Assembly: GCA_021810725.1 (NCBI GenBank)
Contig: JAJZIE010000003.1
Location: forward strand, 1 to 38,200
Source: Bacillota bacterium
GTDB lineage: Bacteria; Bacillota; Sulfobacillia; JAJZYS01; JAJYTV01
DNA length: 38,200 nucleotides
Direction of reading: 5' to 3'
Numbering within the stretch: position 1 is the first letter of the stretch; each line of letters begins with the position of its first letter. A model generated the notes under the pieces. It saw only the letters and a list, made by a program, of their open reading frames with translations. It did no database searches and was not told the DNA's origin. Positions 19,229 to 28,207 of the stretch are shown piece after piece. The position numbers were made by a program, and so were the translations under genes.

Positions 19229-20281
19229 GTGAACTTCCTGTCGCATCAATACTTGCGGCGTAAAGAGCCGCAAGTTTCGGATAGGCTCGGACGGCCCCTC
19301 AGAGATCTGCGCATTTCCCTGACGGACCACTGCAATTTCCGCTGCGTCTATTGCATGCCGAAGGCCGTATTCGGCACGCGTTACCGTTTTGTCGACCATG
19401 CCGGACTCCTGACGTTCGCCGAGATCGAACGCCTCGTCCACCTCTTCGCGCAGCTCGGCGTCGGCAAGCTCCGCCTCACGGGCGGCGAACCGCTGCTTCG
19501 CCCGCACATCGAAGACCTGATCGCCGCGCTCGTCGCGGTGCCCGGCATCGAGGACATCGCCGTGACGACGAACGGTTCGCTCTTGACGGCAAAGAAGGCC
19601 AAGGCCCTCAAGGACGCGGGCCTTCGGCGCATCACGATCAGCATCGACTCCCTGCAGGACGAGACCTACCAGGCGATGAACGACGTCGGCTTCCCGGTGG
19701 CGAAGGTGCTCCAGGCGATCGACCACGCCGAGGCGGCCGGGCTGCCCGTGAAGCTCAACATGGTCGTGCGGCGCGGCCTGAACGACCAGGACATCCTGCC
19801 GATGGCGGAGCACTTCCGGCATACGCCGCATGTCCTGCGCTTCATCGAGTACATGGACGTCGGCAACATGAACGGCTGGCGTCCCGAGGATGTCGTGCCG
19901 TCCCGCGAGATCATGGCCCGCATCGGCGAGCGCTGGCCGCTCGAGCCGCTCGAGCCGAGCCGCTACGGCGAGGTGGCCTCCCGCTACGGCTACAAGGACG
20001 GCCAGGGTGAGATCGGATTCATCTCCTCGGTCTCGCAGCCCTTCTGCCAGACCTGCACGAGAGCCCGGCTGTCGCCCGAAGGCACGCTCTACACCTGCCT
20101 CTTCGGCACGTCCGGCAAAGACCTGCGCGAGCTTCTGCGCGGCGGCGCCGGCGACGACGAGATCCTCCAGGACCTCAAGCAGGTCTGGGGCTCACGCGAA
20201 GACCGCTACTCCGAGCTCAGGAGCCTGCTGCGCGGGCGTGGCGACGGCCAGAAGGTCGAGATGTTCCACATCGGCGGCTGA
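19229..20281 (+). CDS. moaA: GTP 3',8-cyclase, molybdenum cofactor biosynthesis
   Basis: RPLRDLRISLTDHCNFRCVYCMP radical-SAM motif, RLTGGEPLLRP, CQTCTRARLSPEGTLYTCLF second cluster, C-terminal GG; GTG 19229 or TTG 19223 start. Confidence 0.93.
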   Translation: MNFLSHQYLRRKEPQVSDRLGRPLRDLRISLTDHCNFRCVYCMPKAVFGTRYRFVDHAGLLTFAEIERLVHLFAQLGVGKLRLTGGEPLLRPHIEDLIAALVAVPGIEDIAVTTNGSLLTAKKAKALKDAGLRRITISIDSLQDETYQAMNDVGFPVAKVLQAIDHAEAAGLPVKLNMVVRRGLNDQDILPMAEHFRHTPHVLRFIEYMDVGNMNGWRPEDVVPSREIMARIGERWPLEPLEPSRYGEVASRYGYKDGQGEIGFISSVSQPFCQTCTRARLSPEGTLYTCLFGTSGKDLRELLRGGAGDDEILQDLKQVWGSREDRYSELRSLLRGRGDGQKVEMFHIGG

Positions 20282-20332
20282 AGGGCTGTGGGAACGCCCA
20301 TGGCCTTGGCGGGAGAGGGGAATCCGCCGGAA

Positions 20333-20348
20333 TGTGATCTGCGTCACC
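20333..20348. promoter_or_regulatory. CRP/FNR-superfamily-type palindrome upstream of LuxR-type regulator
   Basis: TGTGA-TCTGCG-TCACC, 9 of 10 half-site positions; flanks AA..TTTT; about 57 bp before ATG 20405. Confidence 0.5.
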
Positions 20349-20404
20349 TTTTCCGCCATGTGGCGCGGCTAGCATGACGGCGCAGACAGCTGGAGAGTGA
20401 CGGC

Positions 20405-21028
20405 ATGAGTGGACCGATCCGCGTCTACCTCGTCGATGCTCGCTCTATTTGGCGCTCCGGCCTGCGCGAGGCACTGGAAGCGGACCTGGCCTTCCTCGTC
20501 AAGGGCGAAGCGCCGGACCATGCTGCCGCCCGGCAGGATCCGGAGTTTGCGCGTAGCGATGTGCTCGTGACAAGCTGGCCGCCTCTCAGGTCGGGAGATC
20601 TGCCGGACCTGGGGCGGATACCCACGCTGGCGCTGATGCGTGAAGGGGCCGAACCGGGTGCAGGCATCAGGGCCTTGCAGGGCGGCGCCGCTGCCTGCCT
20701 TTATGACGATCTGGGCGCCAAGGACTTGCGCTCGGCGGTCCGCTTCGTGCACGAGGGCGGCTGCCTCGTCGACCCGCTGGTCGCCGCTGCCGTCACGCAG
20801 CGGATCCACGAGCCGCAGCGAGCCGTGCCCCAGCTCAGCGAAGTCGAAGCCAAGGTGGCCGCCTGTATCGCGCGCGGCTGCACCAACCGCGAGATCGCGA
20901 GCGAGACGGGGCTGGCCGAGCGCACCGTCGTGACGATCATCTCCTCCTTGCTGCAAAAGCTTGGCGTGCCCACGCGCAGCGCCGTGGCCGCATGGTGGAT
21001 CAGGCAAGGGAGCCACCCGGGCGACTGA
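20405..21028 (+). CDS. LuxR/NarL-family regulator with degenerate receiver domain
   Basis: C-term HTH LSEVEAKVAACIARGCTNREIASETGLAERTVVTIISSLLQKLGVPTRSAVAAW; N-term receiver-like IRVYLVDARSIWRSGLREAL. Confidence 0.82.
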   Translation: MSGPIRVYLVDARSIWRSGLREALEADLAFLVKGEAPDHAAARQDPEFARSDVLVTSWPPLRSGDLPDLGRIPTLALMREGAEPGAGIRALQGGAAACLYDDLGAKDLRSAVRFVHEGGCLVDPLVAAAVTQRIHEPQRAVPQLSEVEAKVAACIARGCTNREIASETGLAERTVVTIISSLLQKLGVPTRSAVAAWWIRQGSHPGD

Positions 21029-21036
21029 AGCGGAGA

Positions 21037-21070
21037 AGCCGCAGCGATCTCGCTGCGGCTCTCTTTTTCT
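21037..21070 (+). terminator. Rho-independent terminator after LuxR-type gene
   Basis: AGCCGCAGCGA-TC-TCGCTGCGGCT stem followed by CTCTTTTTCT. Confidence 0.85.
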
Positions 21071-21076
21071 GCGTGC

Positions 21077-21277
21077 CTAGGCCTTGTTCTCGCTGGGCGG
21101 CTCCTGCTTGGCCTCCACCGCTAGGTCGTGCTGGACCTCATTCATGGACTTGCGGAATTCCTTGATCGTCTTGCCGATGCCCGCGCCGATTTCGGGCAGG
21201 CGCTTCGGCCCGAAAAGCAGCAGGGCGATGACAAGGATGATGACCAAATGCACCGGTGTGAGTAGATCCAAAATCAC
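21077..21277 (-). CDS. tatA: Sec-independent protein translocase TatA
   Basis: LLTPVHLVIILVIALLLFGPKRLPEIGAGIGKTIKEFRKSMNE; GTG start 21277 on minus strand. Confidence 0.9.
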   Translation of the reverse strand: MILDLLTPVHLVIILVIALLLFGPKRLPEIGAGIGKTIKEFRKSMNEVQHDLAVEAKQEPPSENKA

Positions 21278-21343
21278 GCCTCCCTTGCGTCGGGGGCTTC
21301 TCCGACACCGCCAGTCTAGCAGAGGCGCTTTGCAAGGCAGCCG

Positions 21344-21436
21344 TCCGTAAGGGTGCAGCGCCACGCGTAAGGTTGGACCATTCGACAAAGTAGAAACGCC
21401 GCGAAGCGGCCATGGGATACTGAACGCCCTTACGGA
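21344..21436. promoter_or_regulatory. Inverted repeat pair in tatA/molybdoenzyme divergent promoter region
   Basis: TCCGTAAGGG (21344-21353) and its exact reverse complement CCCTTACGGA (21427-21436), with a third CGTAAGG at 21366-21372. Confidence 0.4.
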
Positions 21437-21561
21437 TGCCATGTGCGGTCTGACGACGCCGGTCCACTTTCGGACAATAAAGGCGGAGCCAACGCCGGAT
21501 GAGGACACGGGCACACCTTTGGAAGAATGTAGCCCGTAGACATGTCGGGAGGTGGCTCACA

Positions 21562-24036
21562 ATGCCGAAAATCCGTCGGCGGACATTCCTCAAGGGAGTC
21601 GCGGGCGGCGTCGGCCTTGCCGCACTAAGCACCCCGAGCTTCCGCCTGCTGGAGGCCGCAGCCGCGGGCAAGAGCAAGCCGCAGGGGAGTCGGGACCAGA
21701 CGTTCCGCACCGGCCACTCGAACAACTGCGACGGCTCGTGCGGACATCTCGTGCACGTGCGGGATGGACGTGTACGCTTGATCGAGGGTGCCCCCTGGGA
21801 CGACACGACCGTATCGGGAGCGCAGGCGCCGGACTACCACGCTCGCATCTGCCTGCGTGGCATCTCGCAGATCCAGAACACCTATAGCCCCGACCGCATC
21901 CGCTATCCCTACAAGCGGATCGGTCCGCGCGGCTCCGGCCGCTGGCAGCGCATCACCTGGGGAGAAGCCACCTCGACCATCGCCCAGAAGTTCCAGGAGA
22001 TCCAGCAGAAGTACGGCAAGACGGCGATCTGGATCCCGCCGTACACGGGTTCGCTCAGTGTTCTCGAGGGCGTGATCGGAGCGGGCTACCGCTTCGCGAG
22101 CGTCATCGGCGCGTCCGGTGGGGACTTCGAAGGAGACAACGAGGGCGACTCCGCGACTCCGGCCGGCTTCAACTACGTCCTGGTCGACCCGACGAACCCC
22201 GCGAACGGCGGCGGCTTTCTCGACGGTCATGAATTCACGGACTTCATGAACTCCAAGGTTATTTTCCTCTGGGCCAACAACCTCGCGGAGACGTCGATCC
22301 CCGACTGGCGCACGGTGATGGCCGCCCGCAAGAACGGCACGAAAGTGGTCGCGCTGGACCCGCGCTTCACGCCGACCTCGGCCTCCGCCGACGTTTGGGT
22401 GCCGATCCGACCGGGTACGGACCCTGCGCTAGTGGACGGCATGATCCGCGACATCCTGCAACGGAACATGATCAACGAGGACTATCTGAGGTCCTACAGC
22501 GTCGCTCCGTTCCTGGTGCGCGAGGACACGAAGCTCTTCCTGAGGGAGAAGGACGTGACGCCGGGCGGATCCGACGCGTACATGGTCATGGACAAGGACG
22601 GAAGCCTGAAGGCGGTCACGGACCCGAACCTCAAGCAGGCGCGGCTCTACGCCGCCACGACCGTGGGCAAGATGCGTGTGCGCACGGCTTTGCAGGCGCT
22701 ACGCGACGCCATGGAACCCTACACGCCCGAGTACGTCGCGAAGATCACCGACGTCAAGCCCGAGATGGTGACACAGCTCGCCGAGCTGTACGCCCAGGCG
22801 AACCCCGCGGCGATCAAGTGCGGCTTCGGCCTGTCGCACTGGTACCGGGGTGACCTCACCTACCAAGCGATGCTCACGATGGCGGCCCTGACGGGCAACA
22901 TCGGCGTGCACGGCGGCGGCGTGACCACATACAGCGGCGCCCTGCTCACCACCGCTTACGACCTCGGCGACTGGCTCTTCCCAGATGGCAAGAGCTACAC
23001 CTACCTACCGCCGATGCAAGCCTGCGACGCAATGCTCAAGAACGACCCCTATCCCGTGCGGGCCGCCTGGTTCGTCGTGGACAACTACGCCCAGCAGATG
23101 TCGGACAAGAACAAGGTGCGCAAAGCGCTCGAATCCCTCGACTTCCTCGTTGTCTCGGACTATGTCATGTCGGCGACGGCCGACTTGGCGGACATTGTCC
23201 TGCCGAGCTGCACCTACCTCGAGAAGACCGACCTCCTTGGCAGCGGCAATTACTATCTGCAGTACATGCCCAAGGTGATCGAACCGCTTTGGGAGTCGAA
23301 GTCAGACCTCGACCAGTTCACTATGGTCGCCCGCAAGATGGGCTACGGCAAGTACTTCGACAAGACCCCCGACGAGTACATCACCCAGATCCTGCGCATC
23401 GGCCAGAAGGATGCGGACGCGACGGTGGCCGGGCTGACGTGGGACCAACTGAAGAACGGAGCTCCGCATCTCAACACCGCAACGGTGCCCTACGTGCCGT
23501 TCTTCAACAAGCAGTTCCCGACGAAGTCCGGGCGGATCGAGTTCTACGTCGAGCTGCTGGTGCCGTACGACCAGGAGCTCTGCGGCTACAAGGAACCGAT
23601 CGAAGCGACGCCCTCGAATCCGCTCTACAAGAAGTACCCGCTCGTCTTCCTCTCCACCCACACGCGCTTCCGCACGCACTCGCAGTACACGCACCTGCCC
23701 TGGCTTGACGAGATCAACAACCAGGGCCAGGGCTTCCTGGAGATCAACCCGCGGGACGCCAGGGCGCGTGGCATCGCTGACGGCGCGGTGGTCCGGGTCT
23801 TCAACGACCGTGGCGAGATGAAGGTGCACGCGCGGTACACCGAAGGCATCAAGCCCGGCGTCGTCAACTGCTACCAGGGCGGTTGGGACACGGTCCGCGT
23901 CAAGCAGTACGTCGAGGGCCATCCGAACAACCTGACGCACCAGATTGCGAACCCGGCCCAGTCCATCATCCCGAACTTCCGCTCGAACGCGGCGTACTAC
24001 GACTGCCTCTGCCAAGTCGAACCGGTGGGAGTGTGA
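21562..24036 (+). CDS. Tat-exported DMSO-reductase-family molybdopterin oxidoreductase, substrate unassigned
   Basis: Twin-arginine leader MPKIRRRTFLKGVAGGVGLAAL; HSNNCDGSCGHLVHVRDGRV FeS motif; CLRGISQIQNTYSPDRIRYPYKRIGPRGSGRWQRITWGEA; C-terminal THTRFRTHSQYTHLPWLDEI; RBS GGGAGGTGG. Confidence 0.92.
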   Translation: MPKIRRRTFLKGVAGGVGLAALSTPSFRLLEAAAAGKSKPQGSRDQTFRTGHSNNCDGSCGHLVHVRDGRVRLIEGAPWDDTTVSGAQAPDYHARICLRGISQIQNTYSPDRIRYPYKRIGPRGSGRWQRITWGEATSTIAQKFQEIQQKYGKTAIWIPPYTGSLSVLEGVIGAGYRFASVIGASGGDFEGDNEGDSATPAGFNYVLVDPTNPANGGGFLDGHEFTDFMNSKVIFLWANNLAETSIPDWRTVMAARKNGTKVVALDPRFTPTSASADVWVPIRPGTDPALVDGMIRDILQRNMINEDYLRSYSVAPFLVREDTKLFLREKDVTPGGSDAYMVMDKDGSLKAVTDPNLKQARLYAATTVGKMRVRTALQALRDAMEPYTPEYVAKITDVKPEMVTQLAELYAQANPAAIKCGFGLSHWYRGDLTYQAMLTMAALTGNIGVHGGGVTTYSGALLTTAYDLGDWLFPDGKSYTYLPPMQACDAMLKNDPYPVRAAWFVVDNYAQQMSDKNKVRKALESLDFLVVSDYVMSATADLADIVLPSCTYLEKTDLLGSGNYYLQYMPKVIEPLWESKSDLDQFTMVARKMGYGKYFDKTPDEYITQILRIGQKDADATVAGLTWDQLKNGAPHLNTATVPYVPFFNKQFPTKSGRIEFYVELLVPYDQELCGYKEPIEATPSNPLYKKYPLVFLSTHTRFRTHSQYTHLPWLDEINNQGQGFLEINPRDARARGIADGAVVRVFNDRGEMKVHARYTEGIKPGVVNCYQGGWDTVRVKQYVEGHPNNLTHQIANPAQSIIPNFRSNAAYYDCLCQVEPVGV

Positions 24037-24042
24037 CGAACG

Positions 24043-24750
24043 ATGGCCCGCTGGGGAATGGTGATTGACCAGAGCAAGTGCGTCGGCTGCTGGACATGCG
24101 CTGTCGGCTGCAAGGCCATCAACGACGAGCCGCTCGGGTACTGGTGGAACCGCGTGCTTACGACCGAGCCCGACAGCTCGGCGCAGGTCGCCGCGCCCGC
24201 CACGCCGGCGGTGGACGTCCCGCACGGCACGTACCCGAACCTCGAACTCGCCTATCTGCCGCTGGCGTGCCAGCACTGCAACGACGCGCCCTGCGAGAAG
24301 GTCTGTCCGGTCGGGGCCACCTTCCGGCGCGACGACGGGCTGATCCTGATCGACTACGAGCGCTGCATCGGCTGTCGCTACTGTGTCGCAGCCTGCCCCT
24401 ACGGTGTACGCATCTTCAACTGGGGTCCCGCGAAGCGCGAGCCCGACTTCGTGATCGGCTACGGCGAGGAGTACCGGACGGGCGGACGGCTCGTGTTCGA
24501 GCCGGTACGGCCTGTGGGGATCGTGGAGAAGTGCACGCTCTGCGTCGAGCGTGTCGACGCGAACGAGCAGCCGTTCTGCGTGGACGTCTGCCCTGTCGGG
24601 GCACGTGTCTTCGGCGACCTCGACGACCCGAAGAGCGAGGTCTCGGTGCTGGTCAACGACGAAGGAGCGGAACAGCTTCTCGCGGAGCTCGGCACGAACC
24701 CTAACGTCTATTACCTGCCGTCCTCGCATCCGAGCAAGGTATCCGACTGA
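24043..24750 (+). CDS. DmsB/NrfC-like 4x[4Fe-4S] electron-transfer subunit
   Basis: KCVGCWTCAVGCKAIN, CQHCNDAPCEKVCPVGAT, CIGCRYCVAACPYGVRIFNW, KCTLCVERVDANEQPFCVDVCPVGAR. Confidence 0.92.
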   Translation: MARWGMVIDQSKCVGCWTCAVGCKAINDEPLGYWWNRVLTTEPDSSAQVAAPATPAVDVPHGTYPNLELAYLPLACQHCNDAPCEKVCPVGATFRRDDGLILIDYERCIGCRYCVAACPYGVRIFNWGPAKREPDFVIGYGEEYRTGGRLVFEPVRPVGIVEKCTLCVERVDANEQPFCVDVCPVGARVFGDLDDPKSEVSVLVNDEGAEQLLAELGTNPNVYYLPSSHPSKVSD

Positions 24751-24769
24751 AGGAAGGGGTTGGCGAACC

Positions 24770-25990
24770 ATGGTCAACAGCAGCGTCCGAACAGACCTGC
24801 CTAGGGCACCCGGCCTAGCGCGCAGCCCCTGGACCTGGCTTCTCGGCGTCCTGGTGCTGCTCGGTCTCGTCGCCTGGGTCTACGAGCTCGGGCACGGGCT
24901 CGCGGCTACAGGCATGCGCGACGTGGTCTCCTGGGGCATGTACATCTTCACCTTCGCCTACCTCGTCGGCCTCTCCGCGGGCGGACTGATCGTCGCCTCC
25001 TCGTCGGAGGTCTTCCACATCGAGGCCCTCAGGCCGCTCGCGCGCCTGGGCGTCCTCACGGCCGCGGTCTTCTCCGCCGCCGCGGGGCTGATGATCATCC
25101 CGGACCTCGGCCAGCCGATCCGGGTGCTGAACCTGTTCATCTTCCCGAACTGGACGTCGCCACTCGTGTGGGACGTCACGATCATCACGATCTACTTCCT
25201 CTTCTCCGTCCTGGAACTCTGGGTGATGGTGCGCCGCCCCGAGAAGAAGAAGACGCTCACGACGCTTGCGTTCATCGGCCTGCCGCTCGCCGTGCTGCTC
25301 CATTCGATCACAGCCATCATCTTCGGCCTGCAGATGTCGAGGCCATGGTGGAACACGGCGCTCATGGCGCCCATCTTCGTGGCGTCCGCGATCCTCTCCG
25401 GCACCGCGCTGATCGTGCTGATCGCCTGGATCCTGCAGCGCTACAACAACCTGCGCATCCCTGCGGCCACCTGGCGCTGGCTTGCCGGGCTCATGGTCAT
25501 GGCGCTGTTCGTCGACCTCTTCTTCGTGGCCTCGGACTACGTGACCATCGCCTGGGACAACATCCCGAAGGACCGGCAGGTACTGGACCTCATCCTGCCC
25601 GGTGGCCCCTACCAGCTCACCTTCTGGTTCGAGTGGGTCCTCGGCGGCGTGATCCCGTTTGTCATCCTCGCCTCCTCGAAGTTGCGCGCCAAGGCCAGCA
25701 ACCTGGCGCTCGCCGCCGCGCTGATCCTGATGGGCGTCTACGCCTTCCGCATCGAGCTCGTCATTCCGGCGTTCGTCAACCCGCTGATCCAGTTGCCACC
25801 GGGCACCTCGCTCGGAGCCGTCTCGACGAGCGGATCCTTCCAGCTCGTCGGGCACTACAGCCCGACCTGGGTGGAGTATCTGATCACCGTCGGCCTCTTC
25901 GCGCTGACCGCTCTGGCGATCGCGATAGGGTATCGCCGCCTGCATCTCGGACGCACCATCCAGGAGGCGGCGGAGCATGTCGCGGACTGA
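24770..25990 (+). CDS. nrfD: NrfD/PsrC-type membrane anchor subunit
   Basis: Multi-TM protein; SWGMYIFTFAYLVGLSAGGLIVASSSEVF, LGQPIRVLNLFIFPNWTSPLVWDVTIITIYFLFSVLELW; ATG 24770. Confidence 0.88.
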   Translation: MVNSSVRTDLPRAPGLARSPWTWLLGVLVLLGLVAWVYELGHGLAATGMRDVVSWGMYIFTFAYLVGLSAGGLIVASSSEVFHIEALRPLARLGVLTAAVFSAAAGLMIIPDLGQPIRVLNLFIFPNWTSPLVWDVTIITIYFLFSVLELWVMVRRPEKKKTLTTLAFIGLPLAVLLHSITAIIFGLQMSRPWWNTALMAPIFVASAILSGTALIVLIAWILQRYNNLRIPAATWRWLAGLMVMALFVDLFFVASDYVTIAWDNIPKDRQVLDLILPGGPYQLTFWFEWVLGGVIPFVILASSKLRAKASNLALAAALILMGVYAFRIELVIPAFVNPLIQLPPGTSLGAVSTSGSFQLVGHYSPTWVEYLITVGLFALTALAIAIGYRRLHLGRTIQEAAEHVAD

Positions 25991-26618
25991 CCCGGCCGAC
26001 ATGGGCCTGACGCCGTACGCCGCCGCCTCCGCGGCCGCGGCCGCCCTGGCGGCATTCTGGGGAGAACCGGAGCTGAAGTCGCTGCGGCTCTGGCGGAGCG
26101 AGGCGCTCCAGAGTGACCTCGCTCTTCTGGCCGGAATGCTCGAGGCGGGCAAGCACCTTCTTGACCCCCTGCGCGCCGCGCTCAAGTCGCCACATCGGGT
26201 TCTGGCGGAGGAGTACGAACGGCTCTTTGTCGGGCCGGGAACCGTGCCGTGCCCACCCTACGAGGCGCTCTGGCGCAAGGATCGGCCGAAGCTCGAGCAG
26301 GGGACGGTGTTCGGTGCCGTCACCGGCCGGGTGGCGGACCTCTACGACGACATTGGTGTGCAGATGCGCGCGGACCTGCGCGAACTCCCGGACCACGTCT
26401 CGGCGGAGTGGGAGGCGGTCGCCCACGGCCTCAAAGGCGGCGCCGAGCAGCGCCGGGCGGCGCGGGAACTTGTCACGGATCACCTGCGGGTCTGGCTGCC
26501 GCCGTTCTGCGGCCAGGTCCGGGAGGCCGCAAGCCTGCCGTTCTACGGACTCGTCGCCAGCTTGACCGAAGCATGGCTCCCTGCGCTTGCGGAGCTTCCA
26601 GGCGGGGACGAAGACTGA
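25977..26618 (+). CDS. TorD/DmsD-like molybdoenzyme maturation chaperone
   Basis: EEYERLFVGPGTVPCPPYEALWRKDRP signature; overlaps 3' end of nrfD-type gene. Confidence 0.85.
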   Translation: MSRTDPADMGLTPYAAASAAAAALAAFWGEPELKSLRLWRSEALQSDLALLAGMLEAGKHLLDPLRAALKSPHRVLAEEYERLFVGPGTVPCPPYEALWRKDRPKLEQGTVFGAVTGRVADLYDDIGVQMRADLRELPDHVSAEWEAVAHGLKGGAEQRRAARELVTDHLRVWLPPFCGQVREAASLPFYGLVASLTEAWLPALAELPGGDED

Positions 26619-26636
26619 AAGGCCCTGGGGAGGACG

Positions 26637-28031
26637 GTGGCCGTGCCGGAGCTCGAGATAGCCATCGACCCTGAGCTGCCGAGCGATCTCGCGCTGGATC
26701 TGCGCCGGCACCTTGAGGAGCGCTGGCCGGACGTCGCGGTCACCCCGCTGCGGCTGCCGGCCCCCCAGCGTGACGCCCGCGACGGGCCGCTGCTCGTACT
26801 GCTTCGGCCTGATGCCACACCGCCTCCAGCCGACCCGGGAACACTGGCCGTGGTGCCATGGGACAGGGCAGCCGACGCGCAGGGCAGGGGCCCCCTGTTC
26901 CGTCAGGTGGACGTCGAGATCGCCCGCGTCACGGCGCAGCGTCGAGGACGCCCTCCCGAGCGCGATGTCTCGCCGCCACCGCGGGAGATGACACGGCGCG
27001 CCCTCCTGCGCATTCCGCTGCCGATCGGCCGGCCACTTCCGCCCGTCCCGTGGTTCGAGGCCGGGCTTTGCCTACAGGCGGAGGGCTGCGACAAGTGCGC
27101 CGCCTGCTGCCCGCAGGGAGCGTTCAGCCTCTCCGCCGGAGAAGCGGTCATCGACGCCGCGGCTTGCACCGGTTGCGGCGTCTGCGTCGCGACGTGCCCG
27201 ACAGGCGCCGTCGAAAGCGCCCATCTTGGCGACGGCCAGTGGCGCGCGGCTCTCGGTGTCCTCAAAGCAGATCCTGGGGAACGACGTCTGGCTTTGCGCT
27301 GCCCACAGTCGTCGCCTGGTGTCCCGGACGACCGCCTCACCCTGCAGGTGGGCTGCATCGGCGAGGTCGGCTGGTATCACGTCCTGACCTGCCACGCGGA
27401 GACCGGGCACCTGCCCGAACTCTCGTGCGAAAGGCGCGACTGCCACCTGAGGCCGCAGGCAGAGGCTGCCCTGGCCCGCCTCGAGTTGGCCGCGGCGTCG
27501 TTGCCCGCGGGCTTGGCCGAAATGCCCACGGTGAAGGCAGCCGACACGCCCAGGGCTCCGCGGCGCGGCGATATCGCGACCGCCTTGCGGCGGCTGGGAA
27601 TGGCCATCGGCGAGGAGGCCAGACCGGAGATCTGGCCGCAGCTCGGGTGGACGCCGCAAGTGGGTGGCAACTGCACGCTGTGCGGCGGCTGCGTCCAGAC
27701 GTGTCCTGCGGGCGTGTTCGCCATCGAGGAGGAGGCACTCGCGACAAGCCTGCGGGTCGACGCGGCCTTGTGCACGGGCTGCGGTGCCTGTGCGCGAACC
27801 TGTCCCGAACAGGCACTGGAGGTCGTGCCTGCGCGCATCTCAGAGCTTCTGGGGTCCTTGGAGCGATTCCATGCGGCGAAGCAGCTCTGCAAGGGATGTG
27901 GGCAGCCTTACGAGTCGCCGACATTCGTCGCGGCATTGCGACAGCGCATGGTGAAGGCCGGCTTCGGCGGTCCACTCGTGGAGCGGCTCGACTATTGTCC
28001 GGAGTGCCGAGCAGCATTGCCGCGCGGGTGA
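26637..28031 (+). CDS. Polyferredoxin with two 2x[4Fe-4S] regions, central Cys-rich domain and C-terminal zinc-ribbon-like tail
   Basis: CLQAEGCDKCAACCPQGAF..CTGCGVCVATCPTGAVE; LQVGCIGEVGWYHVLTCHAETGHLPELSCERRDCHLRP; CTLCGGCVQTCPAGVF..CTGCGACARTCPEQALE; CKGCGQ..YCPECR. Confidence 0.85.
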   Translation: MAVPELEIAIDPELPSDLALDLRRHLEERWPDVAVTPLRLPAPQRDARDGPLLVLLRPDATPPPADPGTLAVVPWDRAADAQGRGPLFRQVDVEIARVTAQRRGRPPERDVSPPPREMTRRALLRIPLPIGRPLPPVPWFEAGLCLQAEGCDKCAACCPQGAFSLSAGEAVIDAAACTGCGVCVATCPTGAVESAHLGDGQWRAALGVLKADPGERRLALRCPQSSPGVPDDRLTLQVGCIGEVGWYHVLTCHAETGHLPELSCERRDCHLRPQAEAALARLELAAASLPAGLAEMPTVKAADTPRAPRRGDIATALRRLGMAIGEEARPEIWPQLGWTPQVGGNCTLCGGCVQTCPAGVFAIEEEALATSLRVDAALCTGCGACARTCPEQALEVVPARISELLGSLERFHAAKQLCKGCGQPYESPTFVAALRQRMVKAGFGGPLVERLDYCPECRAALPRG

Positions 28032-28070
28032 GCGTTCGGATCCGGCCGGACGATCACCAGCCATCTGCCA

Positions 28071-28107
28071 GAAGACGGACCGCCTCCCCGGGGGGAGCGG
28101 CCCGTCT
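28071..28107. terminator. Terminator-like hairpin after polyferredoxin gene
   Basis: AGACGGACCGC / GCGGCCCGTCT, one mismatch, followed by weak GGGTTT. Confidence 0.5.
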
Positions 28108-28118
28108 GGGTTTCCGGC

Positions 28119-28145
28119 GTCAGGTCGAGGGGGTGCCGTGACGGC
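28119..28145. repeat. Diverged copy of narK 3' end (left copy)
   Basis: CAGGTCG-AGGGGGTGCCGTGACGGCGC, near-identical to 29654-29681, same orientation. Confidence 0.7.
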
Positions 28146-28207
28146 GCAGGCAGCCGCGCCGCCCTCGGACTCCCACAAACGCATGGAACCGATGTATATG
28201 GGTATGT

